The notes: generated from the sequence alone by a model not told the origin. 64,000 bases of DNA from Microcoleus sp. CAWBG506 (GCA_020883125.1 JAHREW010000004.1:72396-136395); one strand, 5' to 3'; numbered from the stretch's first letter, positions 22,990 to 32,408 are shown. A program made the numbers and translations.

Positions 22990-23075
22990 CAAAAAAAAGG
23001 AACTTGTGGTGGTGGGTTTGTGTAAATTGGCTCGATCGCATCACAGTATTAAAGGGTGCGATCGTTGTTCAAGGA

Positions 23076-23273
23076 CTAAAAATCGCCGATACGTCCCCAG
23101 ACGAGACATTTGTCTAGGGAAATTTTTGTTTGGCGACGCTCGACCTGTTCGACTGTTGTTGCTTCTACATCCCCATTTGGGTAGAGAATATGAACTACCT
23201 TACCACTGAGAAATGCTAGAGGATTCTCTTGACAATTGTCGATATTTTTGATAGGGAAATTAAATTTTTTCAT
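23076..23273 (-). CDS. Possible small protein, unknown
   Basis: A 65-residue frame on the minus strand starts at an ATG (MKKFNFPIKNIDNC) and has protein-like composition, with a strand-like GKVVHILYPNGDVEATT segment. No ribosome site is obvious and no family is recognised. It lies in an otherwise gene-free 750-base region, so it may be a genuine small gene or chance. Confidence 0.35.
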   Translation of the reverse strand: MKKFNFPIKNIDNCQENPLAFLSGKVVHILYPNGDVEATTVEQVERRQTKISLDKCLVWGRIGDF

Positions 23274-23443
23274 GGTTGAGCGATGCAGGTCTAATCAGTC
23301 CAAAATAGGGCATTGGTTGACAAAGCATTTGATTTGTAACGGTTTGACCTATGGTTACATCATCTGTTAGTCACCAAGGTTTCAGTGCGATCGTACAAAG
23401 GTATATCTGTGATCAAAGTACACCCATCTCGTGATATGAGTCA

Positions 23444-23486
23444 CCAAAACAAGGGTGAGGGGAAACACCCATCAGTCTTGTTTTGG
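23444..23486. other. Long stem-loop upstream of the tlyA-like gene
   Basis: CCAAAACAAG and CTTGTTTTGG form a perfect ten-base-pair outer stem. Inside, GGGTG pairs with CACCC around AGGGGAAA. It lies about 90 bases before the TTG start of the methyltransferase gene. It could be a structured leader, a small RNA terminator or a repeat; nothing here decides which. Confidence 0.45.
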
Positions 23487-23574
23487 TTTAGTCCTGATGC
23501 TGCGTGCTGTTGACCAGTTGTTTGGGAGATGTCTAATAAACTATTGTTAACCCTATCTTTAAACATTAAAAATC

Positions 23575-24414
23575 TTGGCTAAACAACGATTAGATACTTT
23601 ATTGGTCAACCTAAATTTGTGTACTTCCCGACAGCAAGCTCAAGCTTTGATTCGGACGGGAAAAGTTGCAGTCAACCAGCAGGTAGTTGACAAACCGGGC
23701 ACAGAGGTTGATATTGCAGCCCAAATTCAAATTAAAGAGCGATCGCGCTACGTTTCTAGAGGCGGCGACAAATTAGCTAAAGCATTAGAAGTTTTTGCGA
23801 TTCCCGTTACAGATAGAATTTGTCTCGACGGCGGCATTTCCACAGGCGGTTTTACCGACTGTTTGCTACAAGCGGGCGCAGCCAAAGTCTATGGGATAGA
23901 TGTGGGTTACGGGCAAGCAGATTGGGGCTTGCGGAACGATCCGAGGGTAATTTTGAAAGAACGCACAAATTTGCGCTACATGACGGCTACAGAGCTCTAT
24001 GGCGACTCTGGGCGAGCAGATTTGGCGGTAGTAGATGTGTCGTTTATTTCCCTGGATAAAGTTTTACCAGCGCTGTGGGAGTTGTTAGCACCACCGCGAG
24101 AAGCCGTGTTGCTGGTAAAGCCACAGTTTGAAGTTGGGCGCGAGAGAGTAGGGAAAAAAGGGGTAGTGCGAGACTCAGCCACCCAAGCCGATGCGATTTT
24201 CCAAGTGTGGAAAGCAGCCACTGGTTTAGGATGGGAACAACGGGGCTTAACTTGGTCGCCTTTACTTGGCCCGGCTGGCAATATCGAGTATCTTTTATGG
24301 TTGGGGAGCGATCGTCAGCAGTCGGAGCAAAATGCTGTGGAAGATAGTGTGATGAAAGAAAGGATTACAGAAGTGACAAAGGGGGCTAAAGGGGAACTGA
24401 TCGATAAATTTTAG
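23575..24414 (+). CDS. TlyA-family rRNA 2'-O-methyltransferase (hemolysin A-like)
   Basis: This 279-residue protein has an N-terminal S4 RNA-binding domain (about 1-65: RLDTLLVNLNL, GKVAVNQQVVDKPG) followed by an FtsJ-like methyltransferase. The SAM loop reads LDGGISTGGFTDCLL, with GG where most relatives have VG(A). DVSFISLDKVLP and LLVKPQFEVGRE are typical. Family members methylate ribosomal RNA cytidines. The start is a TTG at 23575, as no ATG or GTG fits. Confidence 0.88.
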   Translation: MAKQRLDTLLVNLNLCTSRQQAQALIRTGKVAVNQQVVDKPGTEVDIAAQIQIKERSRYVSRGGDKLAKALEVFAIPVTDRICLDGGISTGGFTDCLLQAGAAKVYGIDVGYGQADWGLRNDPRVILKERTNLRYMTATELYGDSGRADLAVVDVSFISLDKVLPALWELLAPPREAVLLVKPQFEVGRERVGKKGVVRDSATQADAIFQVWKAATGLGWEQRGLTWSPLLGPAGNIEYLLWLGSDRQQSEQNAVEDSVMKERITEVTKGAKGELIDKF

Positions 24415-24600
24415 ATTTAGCAAGCTTCGGATGCGACACTTCTTAACGATAGATTGTTCAACGATGAGCTAGGATGACCTCTGCCTCCTGCTATACTTCG
24501 ACTTGGCGATCGTACAATTTTTAGAGTTTATACGGGAGAAATAAAAAATTGAGTTCACTGATAAATCGGTTTTTTAACCTTTTACTTAACTAATAATTTC

Positions 24601-25290
24601 ATGCAGTCATTCAAACAAGTTGGTTCGCTTTTTTTGTACCTGTTAGGTGCTATCGGCTATGTAGCTAGTGCAGCGATGATTGTGGGGATTTCAGTGCTGA
24701 TTAAATTTGTCGCTCTGATGTTGGCAGATAAAATTTTATATACTATTTTTATTATCGGCGATTTGTTGAGAGGCATCGAAGTTATTGAACTATTAAATAT
24801 CTTAGTATTTGCTTTCATCGGCATGGGGTTTGGTTTGGCTACCAGACTTTTAAAACCTGAATATTGTCGCCAAGTTAGTGCTATTTTGTTAATTTTGATA
24901 GTTCCTTTTATTTTCATGAGTACGCCGATAATTCGCTACAATTCTTGGTTAGATAAAGTTGAAGAATCAGATAATTTATCGCCGGATGAAACTACCAAAA
25001 TCACTAACTTATTTTTGAAAAAACAGATAGGAGTTCCCGGCTTCTTGGGTTATTATTTATATACAGGTCAGTTTCCAGTGATTCCTACGACTCAATCACA
25101 GATGAAAGACCTCGATAGCTTTGAAAAAAAAGTTAACTCCAGATTTGTGCAGTTAACAGGTGCTGCGCCCACTATTGTTTCTTGGTCGATGTTGATTTGT
25201 TTTTGGCTGATTAGACTATTTTATTTTTCGATCGCAGTAATTGCTACGATTGCCCATTTTAGGCAAGGTGTGGTGATTGCTAGAAGGTAA
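24601..25290 (+). CDS. Integral membrane protein, unknown
   Basis: This 229-residue protein has about five hydrophobic helices: near 8-30, 35-50, 62-80, 90-105 and a C-terminal one around 195-220. Between the last two lies a soluble loop (VEESDNLSPDETTK). The ATG at 24601 fits the first helix. No family motif is recognised. It converges on a GTPase gene with only 11 bases between stops. Confidence 0.65.
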   Translation: MQSFKQVGSLFLYLLGAIGYVASAAMIVGISVLIKFVALMLADKILYTIFIIGDLLRGIEVIELLNILVFAFIGMGFGLATRLLKPEYCRQVSAILLILIVPFIFMSTPIIRYNSWLDKVEESDNLSPDETTKITNLFLKKQIGVPGFLGYYLYTGQFPVIPTTQSQMKDLDSFEKKVNSRFVQLTGAAPTIVSWSMLICFWLIRLFYFSIAVIATIAHFRQGVVIARR

Positions 25291-25301
25291 TAGGTTAATT
25301 T

Positions 25302-26744
25302 TTACTTGCCTATTTTTAATTCTTGTTGTAGGCGATCGACAAGTGTATCACGTTCTATGGTGCCGAGAATTTCTTGAATTACCGTATCTTGTCCCAAGGG
25401 GCCCCAAGTGCAGCCTTTTTCTAAATAAACTTGGGCGGCGCGACCCACAGCATAGGTTCCGTAAGCTGCTAAACTAGCTTGAGTTACCGCAACTCCTGCA
25501 AAAGTAGAAAAGCCAATTTGGGGAGCAGCAATCGCCGCGCTTTTCCCGAATCCCAACAAAAAACTACTACCTAATTCTCCCAAGAGTACACCACCGGCAC
25601 TCGAAAAAATAGTTTGCCAAAGTTTCCCCGCTTCATAGCCAGTCATGGGTAAACCGTAAAGTCTGGATAAAGAGCGAATTAAGGCTAAATCAGCGACAGT
25701 TGCTCCCATGACATCGAGAAAAGCAATCGGATTTAAGCCCACAGCCAAAGCTTTATATTTAGCAAATTGCCAGATTAAATCCTCGGCTTCGGTATGTCGC
25801 AATTTGATAATTTGATGGGCAATATTTGCCTCTGCATCTCTAGCTTCCATTAAAGCATTGAGAGCGAGGAGCGATCGACCTTCTCGGTTAAGAATCGTGA
25901 AAATTGTCTGTTTGAGCTCATCTATCTGCGGCGGTGGCGAGTCCCACTCGTGGGTAATGCTCCCATCAGGCCATTCAATGCGCACCTGCATCGGTGCCGG
26001 TTCCGCCGCTACCATGACTATTTCTAAGGATTTGGGGTGATTATTTGTAGTAGATTTAGGCGAGGGATTGTTTGAGGATAAATTTTCGCTATCAGATTTA
26101 TCTGTCACCCCATCGGTGGCTAAATTTTCGCTATTATTTCCGAGATTTTGCAAACTTTTATAAATAGTTTGCCTATCTAATTCTGGATAGAGGTCTATTT
26201 TATTAAAAACTAAAATTAGCGGTTTTTGAGCTGTTTGTAATTCGCACAGTGCTTGATATTCAGTGCGGGTGATATCGCCAGCGACGACAAACAAAATTAA
26301 GTCAGCTTGGCGAGAGACTTGCTTCGCCATATCGCCCCGCACTTCGCCACCAACTTCATCAATTCCTGGAGTATCAATTAATTCTATTTGCACTTTTTCT
26401 GGGTCTTTTGTGCCAGAAATAGCCGGAATTGTCCAAGCCACGGAACGCGGCCACTGAGTCACACCGTTAAGAGGGCCTGTTTGCAGGATTTTTTTACCTA
26501 AAAGCGCGTTTAATACGGCTGACTTGCCGCGGCTGACCAAACCAAAGGTAGCAATGCGAATGATGTTTTGGTTAAGTTTTTCTGAGGTAGAATTTAAGAT
26601 ATCTAACTGATTTTGTAGCGTAGCTGCCAATTCTGTATTTGAGTTGTTTTTGCTTGGGCGCAAGTTAGAGTAGCGCGCCAGGGATTGGCGCAAACTGGCG
26701 CGGGCAAGGGATAAGCGATGGTCTTGAATCGATTTGTCAGCCAT
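25302..26744 (-). CDS. Era-like GTPase with C-terminal DUF697-type membrane domain
   Basis: In this 480-residue protein the G domain shows G1 (GLVSRGKSAVLN, near 68), G3 (DTPGIDEVGG, near 125) and G4 (NKIDLYPE, near 181). A long Ser/Asn-rich insertion (about 205-240) precedes the end of the G domain. The C-terminal third contains hydrophobic and Gly/Ala-rich segments (LNPIAFLDVMGATVADLALI, GGVLLGELGS) of the DUF697 type, so the protein probably sits at a membrane. Its cellular role is unknown. It lies downstream of a paralogue on the same strand. Confidence 0.8.
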   Translation of the reverse strand: MADKSIQDHRLSLARASLRQSLARYSNLRPSKNNSNTELAATLQNQLDILNSTSEKLNQNIIRIATFGLVSRGKSAVLNALLGKKILQTGPLNGVTQWPRSVAWTIPAISGTKDPEKVQIELIDTPGIDEVGGEVRGDMAKQVSRQADLILFVVAGDITRTEYQALCELQTAQKPLILVFNKIDLYPELDRQTIYKSLQNLGNNSENLATDGVTDKSDSENLSSNNPSPKSTTNNHPKSLEIVMVAAEPAPMQVRIEWPDGSITHEWDSPPPQIDELKQTIFTILNREGRSLLALNALMEARDAEANIAHQIIKLRHTEAEDLIWQFAKYKALAVGLNPIAFLDVMGATVADLALIRSLSRLYGLPMTGYEAGKLWQTIFSSAGGVLLGELGSSFLLGFGKSAAIAAPQIGFSTFAGVAVTQASLAAYGTYAVGRAAQVYLEKGCTWGPLGQDTVIQEILGTIERDTLVDRLQQELKIGK

Positions 26745-26976
26745 TGGCGATCGGCTTTTTTAAGCAAGTATAATTGAATATCTAACCAGGGATATTCTTA
26801 TTCATTCTAGTACAAATTTTGATAATTTGCTAAACAAATTTATTCTCCATCAAAATTACTAATTTATCTCAGATCTCTCTCTGTGTTCTCTGCGCCCTCT
26901 GTGGTTAAATAATCACAATACAACAGTAAGCGATATAATCTCTATTGCGCGTTCCACAAGGACAATTTTTTTGTGT

Positions 26977-27000
26977 GGAACAGGCCGCAAAGCCTGTTCC
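26977..27000. repeat. Hairpin repeat, GGAACAGGC family, copy 2
   Basis: GGAACAGGC and GCCTGTTCC pair around six bases. The copy sits in the 289-base gap between the two GTPase genes. That gap also holds a CTCTGCGCCCTCTGTGGTTAA motif at about 26890. No gene is seen in the gap. Confidence 0.65.
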
Positions 27001-27033
27001 TAAATAGAGTACAAAATATGATTAATATTGTAC

Positions 27034-28482
27034 TTAATTGAGATCTGAATTAACTGCTTTAGGCTGAGATATTTGCGGCCCAAGACGACTCCCCATTTGG
27101 TTGATGAAAGATTGCAAGAACGAAACTTGCTGATTTTGTTGAAATACCGCTTGCAAAGTTTTAGTCAATTGGTCAATATTGAAACTGCTATTTACAGAAT
27201 TTTCCAGGTCTCGACTTTGGAAATATTCCACTAAACTGAGTCCAGCTATTCTGGTAAAATAGGCTGCACTAATTCCTTGCACTGCGCCCCCAGCGACAAA
27301 AGTTACAGCATTGCTTTTGAGCAATCCCGCAATAGTTTGAGTAGACAATTCAACTAATCCCAATTTCAACATTTGGGTAGCCAAAGTTGCCGCTACTGTC
27401 TTAGCTTGGTCTAGGGAAAACTTTTGCTGATAAATAGTGCCGAGATCGATTACAAGTTGGGTACTGATGGCTGTGGTTGCTAACAAGTCTAGGGCTGCAA
27501 CGGGATTAGCAAAAACGGCTGCGGCTGCGATATATTGATATTGATCGATGATGGGCATTGCCCGATCGCGCCTGACTGCATTTAATAAAGTTTTTGCTTC
27601 CTGTTTAACACTTCCAGCGCCCCGCACTGTATTAGCCCACACCAATTGTTGTCTTTCTGCTGTTAAGAGTTCCGTCAGTTTTGCCGTCAAAGGCTGAATT
27701 TGAGTTCCCGGATTTTCCATCCGTTCGCTGATTGTACCATCAGCTTGATGCTGCCGCACTTTCAGGGAATTAGGGTTCGCTGCGATCGCAATTATATCTT
27801 CTTTCGGCAGTAGGCCGTCCATTTTTTCCTGCAAAGAATGCAAAATTTGGGAATGCTGTGCTGGCAAATATTGGTCTTGTTTGTTCCAAACTAGCAATAA
27901 ACGTTGACCTGCTAAAACTAGCTGAGATAATACTTGAAATTCCGAATCCGTAATGTCGCCTGCTGTCACAAACAGCACTAAATCATCGCTGATTTTAGCA
28001 TCGGCATTGGTGCTAGTAAATAGCGGGGTTGTTTCCTGGAAAGTTAGCTTGTGTGGCTGTTGGGATGTCCAGTGAGAATTCAAAACTTGAATTAAGGTAC
28101 TTTTGCCTACTGCTTTGCCGCCAGTGACACTAATTCTCAAATCTGGTCTGTCTAATTCGGCTGTGAGTCGATCGAGCTGTGCTTTAAGCATAGCTGGAGA
28201 TTCGGATATTTGAGCTTCTGAAGCCAGCAAATTAATCGAGCTTTCTGCCGCCCCGATCGCCTTTAAGGCTGCTTCCCTGTTGGCTAGGGCTTGGGGGAGT
28301 GGAAATTCCAGTGTAGGCGATTGTCGCTGCCACCACCAATATCCGGCGCTAGCGGCCACCAAGCCGATGAGTGCCGTTTCGCCCATTTCTGAAACCGAGT
28401 GCTGTAGACTTTCTAACAGCCAGAGTGCTGCTGAGAGTCCGATTCCGCCAATTAAAACCGGTCGCCGCAAGTTAAGTGTCAT
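27034..28482 (-). CDS. DUF697-type GTPase-like membrane protein, degenerate G domain
   Basis: From the ATG at 28482 the product has 482 residues, beginning with two hydrophobic helices (VLIGGIGLSAALWLL, ALIGLVAASAGYWWW). A P-loop (GGKAVGKSTL, near 128) and NKQD (near 207) remain, but the DxxG of G3 is missing, where ETTPLFTSTNADAK is found instead. The C-terminal domain resembles that of the neighbouring paralogue (FANPVAALDLLATTAIS). It may bind but not properly hydrolyse GTP. A further 23 residues to 28551 are possible but less likely. Confidence 0.72.
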   Translation of the reverse strand: MTLNLRRPVLIGGIGLSAALWLLESLQHSVSEMGETALIGLVAASAGYWWWQRQSPTLEFPLPQALANREAALKAIGAAESSINLLASEAQISESPAMLKAQLDRLTAELDRPDLRISVTGGKAVGKSTLIQVLNSHWTSQQPHKLTFQETTPLFTSTNADAKISDDLVLFVTAGDITDSEFQVLSQLVLAGQRLLLVWNKQDQYLPAQHSQILHSLQEKMDGLLPKEDIIAIAANPNSLKVRQHQADGTISERMENPGTQIQPLTAKLTELLTAERQQLVWANTVRGAGSVKQEAKTLLNAVRRDRAMPIIDQYQYIAAAAVFANPVAALDLLATTAISTQLVIDLGTIYQQKFSLDQAKTVAATLATQMLKLGLVELSTQTIAGLLKSNAVTFVAGGAVQGISAAYFTRIAGLSLVEYFQSRDLENSVNSSFNIDQLTKTLQAVFQQNQQVSFLQSFINQMGSRLGPQISQPKAVNSDLN

Positions 28483-28618
28483 TTTTCCCTTCCTGTGGGT
28501 ATTCCCGCCAAGCTTAACTTTACCGGGCTTGGCATTCCCCCTAGATTCCATCGTACCTCAAGACATTTTGAAATACCCGACGCGATCGCCGAGTTAAGTT
28601 TTTGATTTAAAAAAAATT

Positions 28619-28653
28619 GAGCAACCAGATCAATTAAACAAGTCTGGCTGCTC
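28619..28653 (-). terminator. Rho-independent terminator after pfkA
   Basis: On the minus strand GAGCAGCCAGA and TCTGGTTGCTC form an eleven-base-pair stem (one G-U or mismatch), followed by AATTTTTTTT. It is placed 37 bases beyond the pfkA stop. Confidence 0.8.
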
Positions 28654-28689
28654 ACTCCTTAATGTGGGAAAATTCCGATGACTGCTTTT

Positions 28690-29772
28690 CTAGTCTCCGA
28701 GGCAAATTTCCAAACCACGGGCTGTTTTCACCAGAGTACCATCGAACTCTACTGCTCTGTATTTGGCGATCGCATCTTTCAAGGGAACGCTGACTACTTC
28801 CCGTTTTTGCCAAGATACCATGCAATCGTATTTTTCTTCAGCAATTAAATCAACTGCTGCTACTCCAAAAGCCGAAGCAATTAATCTTTCTAGCGGTGAA
28901 GGCGTTCCTCCTCGTTGAATGTGTCCCAAAACAGTAACGCGAGTTTCTGCGCCGCTACAATCAGAAATTTGATCCGCTAAATACTGACCGATACCACCCA
29001 ACCGACTTTGACCTAATCGATTTGTGTGCATCACTAATTCGCCTGCTTCAGTGCGAACTGCCTCGGCTACTACAATTAAACAGTAGTTTTTTCCCTGTGC
29101 TTGACGTTCTTGAATTTTGGCACAAATTTTGGAAATTGTGTAAGGAATTTCGGGAATCAAAATGATATCAGCGCCCCCAGCAATGCCCGCACTAATCGCA
29201 ATATGTCCCGCATCGCGTCCCATGACTTCAATAATCATGACGCGACTGTGACTTGCTGCGGTAAAATGCAAGCGATCCAGTGCTTCAGTGGCAATATTGA
29301 CAGCAGTATCAAACCCGATGGAACGCTCGGTAATACCGACATCATTATCAATAGTTTTAGGAATAGCAACTAAGTTCAACTTGCCTTGTTGAGCTATCTT
29401 CCTGAGAATAGCTAGACTACCATCGCCACCAATGCCAATTAGGGCATCTAGACCTAGTAGATGATAGCCTTCGATAATATCATCAGAGCGATCGCGCAAA
29501 GTCCCATCGGACATCGGATATGCAAAAGGATTACCCTGATTAGTCGTCCCTAGCATGGTACCGCCAATCGTCCGCCAATCGTCTACTTTTTCAATATCCA
29601 AAGGAATGGCTTGGGGGGGACGACTCATTAAGCCATTAGTGGCCTGACGAATTCCCATCACCTTCCAATTGTAAGTTGCTGTTGCGCGGTACACAACGGC
29701 TCGAATCACTGCATTTAAACCTGCACAGTCACCCCCACTGGTAAGGATGCCGATGCACTTTTGTTGTCCCAT
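28690..29772 (-). CDS. pfkA: 6-phosphofructokinase
   Basis: This 360-residue phosphofructokinase catalyses phosphorylation of fructose 6-phosphate in glycolysis. Motifs are GILTSGGDCAGLNAVIR at the N-terminus, GIGGDGSLAI, the catalytic PKTIDNDV and the sugar-phosphate loop MGRDAGHIA. The Gly of GGDGS, where PPi enzymes have Asp, points to ATP as donor. The Lys of PKTIDND, where E. coli has Gly, places it in the mixed-type clade common in cyanobacteria. It is the first gene of a leftward row and has its own terminator. Confidence 0.93.
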   Translation of the reverse strand: MGQQKCIGILTSGGDCAGLNAVIRAVVYRATATYNWKVMGIRQATNGLMSRPPQAIPLDIEKVDDWRTIGGTMLGTTNQGNPFAYPMSDGTLRDRSDDIIEGYHLLGLDALIGIGGDGSLAILRKIAQQGKLNLVAIPKTIDNDVGITERSIGFDTAVNIATEALDRLHFTAASHSRVMIIEVMGRDAGHIAISAGIAGGADIILIPEIPYTISKICAKIQERQAQGKNYCLIVVAEAVRTEAGELVMHTNRLGQSRLGGIGQYLADQISDCSGAETRVTVLGHIQRGGTPSPLERLIASAFGVAAVDLIAEEKYDCMVSWQKREVVSVPLKDAIAKYRAVEFDGTLVKTARGLEICLGD

Positions 29773-29809
29773 AGTTGATAATTAGAAGGAAGAAGGAAGT
29801 TAGCCCAAT

Positions 29810-30052
29810 TTACTTGGGATTGAGACGCTTAGAAACTTGGTTAATAATCCCACTAACAATAGCGCCTCCCATGAGAATTCCTAGGGCGGGATTAAATACA
29901 GGCTGCCAGAGACTGTACCACAGATCGAAACCGAGATTCACACCGGTCGATCTACCTAATACTGCGATCGCAAACCAAGCAAAGCTAGCAAAGACAAAAA
30001 ATACGTCAGCGACTAAAACTATGTTCAGCCAGTTCATAAATTTCTCTTTCAT
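29810..30052 (-). CDS. Small two-helix membrane protein, unknown
   Basis: From the ATG at 30052 (MKEKFMNWLN) the product has 80 residues with two clear transmembrane segments (VLVADVFFVFASFAWFAIAV, PALGILMGGAIVSGII). Upstream extension to 30148 would add an Arg-rich, unlikely N-terminus. It lies 37 bases upstream of pfkA on the same strand. No family is recognised. Confidence 0.6.
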   Translation of the reverse strand: MKEKFMNWLNIVLVADVFFVFASFAWFAIAVLGRSTGVNLGFDLWYSLWQPVFNPALGILMGGAIVSGIINQVSKRLNPK

Positions 30053-30191
30053 TATGTTAGAGTTCCTTGTGAGTATATGTCTGTTAACTTTTGAAAACCG
30101 ATTTGCCCGCTTGACAGGAGTGATAGCTGCAAGTGGCGATCGAATCAAGATAAAATATCATTAATTGTTGTCGCACAAAGGCTGTCAAAAT

Positions 30192-30698
30192 ATGGTTCGC
30201 TATACACTTCCTCAAAGCCCCGAAACTATTTTAACTGTTAAAGGGAAAGATTCAGCCAAAGCCCGCGAAGAAGCTATGGATCAGCTTATGCAGCTGATCG
30301 ACTCTGACAAGCTACCTACGGAGCTCCAAGAAGGATTTGGCCCAAAACAGTTTGTGGAAGTTAAAGATATGGAAGATGCGACATCTGAAACCGAGGATGC
30401 GATTACCGAAGCAATACAGATTTTGAGCAATTTGGCAAGTCTCAAATTGAAAGTCATGGAATCCCGCGAAGAAGCCCTAAAAATCCGGGCGGCGATCGAC
30501 ATTTTGTTTACAGATGAGGCTGTCAGTGCTGAGGAAATCACCAGTCTCAAAGACGGTTTCAAGGTGCTCAAAAACTTCGCCCAAGCTAATGTCCGCTATC
30601 GAGAAGCTAGGAATAAAGCAGAGTCAGCCCGTGCAATTTTAGACGAAGCTTTGCAATCTCCTGAATCTGAAAACAAAGCCTCAAAATCTGCCAAATAA
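30192..30698 (+). CDS. Conserved-looking cytosolic protein, helical, unknown
   Basis: This 168-residue protein starts at the ATG at 30192 (MVRYTLPQSPETIL). It is acidic and mostly helical, with heptad-like stretches from about residue 70 to 155 (EAIQILSNLASLKLKVMESR, ARNKAESARAILDEAL) that may form a coiled-coil hairpin. It has no cysteine, signal or membrane segment. It resembles uncharacterised cyanobacterial proteins, but I cannot name a family. Confidence 0.7.
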   Translation: MVRYTLPQSPETILTVKGKDSAKAREEAMDQLMQLIDSDKLPTELQEGFGPKQFVEVKDMEDATSETEDAITEAIQILSNLASLKLKVMESREEALKIRAAIDILFTDEAVSAEEITSLKDGFKVLKNFAQANVRYREARNKAESARAILDEALQSPESENKASKSAK

Positions 30699-30754
30699 GG
30701 ATTTTAGTGGTGCGTCGCCACTATTCAATCTGCAAATTCCATCGAAAATCTCAT

Positions 30755-30918
30755 AGTCCTGGACGCAAAAAACCCGGTTTCTTCCAAAAATAGTCGTTTT
30801 TTTCGACAAAGATTCACGCATAAACCGGGTTTTTGACGGGAGCATCCCGATTTCGCCTATGCGAATATATTTGCAAAATTGAAATGCACGCTTTTTGATT
30901 CCCCATGCGTCCAGGACT
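30755..30918. repeat. Palindromic element, AAACCCGGTTTCT family, copy 2, with 12-bp terminal inverted repeats
   Basis: The ends AGTCCTGGACGC and GCGTCCAGGACT are perfect reverse complements. An inner pair (AAAAAACCCGGTTT / AAACCGGGTTTTT) repeats the core seen elsewhere. The closest relative is at 52862-52962. There is no open frame inside, so it is MITE-like. Confidence 0.8.
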
Positions 30919-30921
30919 GTC

Positions 30922-31971
30922 TCACATTAAAAAAGGCACATTTACTACTTCTCCGACAATTTCTCCTACCTGCACTTTCAATCCTGCACCACCAGCTTTG
31001 GTGCGGATATAAGCAAGACCAAAAAAGCCAGATTGTGTTTCTGTAACACTGGTAATTTTGCCTACTTTTTCCTCTTCAATGGTGACTACGCTTCCTGGTT
31101 CAACAGCACCGCTCAGTTGTATGCCCCAAAGTTGTTGTTTGACTCCTTTGTAGGTGTTCAATCTAGCAATTGTTTCTTGACCGATGTAGCAGCCTTTGTC
31201 ATAGGTAATGGTGTGTAACAGTCTTGCTTCTAGGGGATTGTAGTCATCTGTAAGCTCAAAATCTGCGGCGGGGCGGCCTTGTTCGATTCGCAGTTGTTCC
31301 CAGACTCGATCGCCCATGGGTACGGCCCCTGCTTGCACTAATTCATGCCACAATTTAGCTGCATCCGTGGCTGCGGCAATTAAGGTGTATCCGGGAGATG
31401 CTAACCCACTACCCATAGCAACTCGAACTTCTATCCCAGCTAATTCGATCAATTTGTGACTGGCATTAGGTAAATTTTCGAGTTCGCTAACGCCCAGTTT
31501 TTCTAGTAATTTCCTGCTTTCAGGACCGATCGCACTGAAAGCGACTGTGGTATCAGTTAAATCTGTTAATTCTACCCGATCCATGGGGAAAATATAGCGA
31601 TCGAGTAATTCTAGCAACTGTCGGCGACGGTTGGGAGAAACTAAGATCAACAAAGCATCTTCTGTAGCATAAGCTGTGGCGAGGTCAATCGTCCGGGCGG
31701 TGGAAGTCACAAACACAGTGTCGCAGCCTTGACCGGGTTGGAGTTTATTGATATTATTGGTACTTTGATTGTGCAAAAACCGTAGGCGATCGGTATCGGA
31801 AATTTGTATGCGTCCCCAGTGAGTGCGATCGCACAGCGCTACACTTTCTTTGGTGGCGGTGATGGCGGCGGCATCATTAGCAAAACTAACGGGGACTGTT
31901 TCTGTGGTTGTTAATTCGCCAAAGATAGCACCGAAAGATGTTTGGATATCGTGCAATTCTTGAATCAGCAT
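30922..31971 (-). CDS. ygfZ: Folate-binding YgfZ/GcvT-like protein
   Basis: This 349-residue protein has a GcvT fold. The signature KGCYIGQE near residue 267 contains the conserved cysteine of YgfZ proteins, which use tetrahydrofolate to help assemble or repair certain iron-sulfur enzymes. The N-terminal half (ALCDRTHWGRIQISDTDR, FLHNQSTN) is also diagnostic. It is not an aminomethyltransferase of the glycine cleavage system. A small gene of unknown function lies upstream on the same strand. Confidence 0.88.
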   Translation of the reverse strand: MLIQELHDIQTSFGAIFGELTTTETVPVSFANDAAAITATKESVALCDRTHWGRIQISDTDRLRFLHNQSTNNINKLQPGQGCDTVFVTSTARTIDLATAYATEDALLILVSPNRRRQLLELLDRYIFPMDRVELTDLTDTTVAFSAIGPESRKLLEKLGVSELENLPNASHKLIELAGIEVRVAMGSGLASPGYTLIAAATDAAKLWHELVQAGAVPMGDRVWEQLRIEQGRPAADFELTDDYNPLEARLLHTITYDKGCYIGQETIARLNTYKGVKQQLWGIQLSGAVEPGSVVTIEEEKVGKITSVTETQSGFFGLAYIRTKAGGAGLKVQVGEIVGEVVNVPFLM

Positions 31972-32024
31972 AAGAGGTGGTTGACGGTTGACGGTTACTA
32001 AAACTAATGACTAACAACTACTGA

Positions 32025-32408
32025 CTAATTAGCTAAATTAGCGAAGATTTCCTGTATTAATTGGCTGGCCTTGGCATCAAGACGATTCCAATCTACATCG
32101 CCAGTATCCTCCTCAATCAAAAAAGTGTCAATTTCAACTTCCTGACTTTGGATCTCGGAGTGGGCTGGTTGGTAGTCAACAAAACAGACTCGATAACAAA
32201 GTTCCCAAATATCGATGGACCTTTGCTCGCCTTGACGCTCTAAAATCAGTTTATAGCCAGGAAAAGGAGTTTGTACTTCTTGATAAGTCCCTGTCCAAAC
32301 AGAATCTTCTAGTTGTTTGCGGATATTGTCGAGGACTCGAATCAAGGCGGGCTGCATTAGCAGTTCAGCTTGCTGCCATGCGATCGGGGTAGTTATTTTC
32401 GGCTTCAT
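32025..32408 (-). CDS. Conserved-looking small protein, unknown
   Basis: This 127-residue soluble protein has an alpha-beta pattern (WQQAELLMQPALIRVLDNIR, YKLILERQGEQRSIDIWELC, FLIEEDTGDVDWNRLDAKAS). The composition is typical of a real gene and the reading frame is free of repeats. It is probably co-transcribed with ygfZ (53 bases apart, separated by TTGACGG-type repeats). I recognise no catalytic motif. Confidence 0.68.
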   Translation of the reverse strand: MKPKITTPIAWQQAELLMQPALIRVLDNIRKQLEDSVWTGTYQEVQTPFPGYKLILERQGEQRSIDIWELCYRVCFVDYQPAHSEIQSQEVEIDTFLIEEDTGDVDWNRLDAKASQLIQEIFANLAN

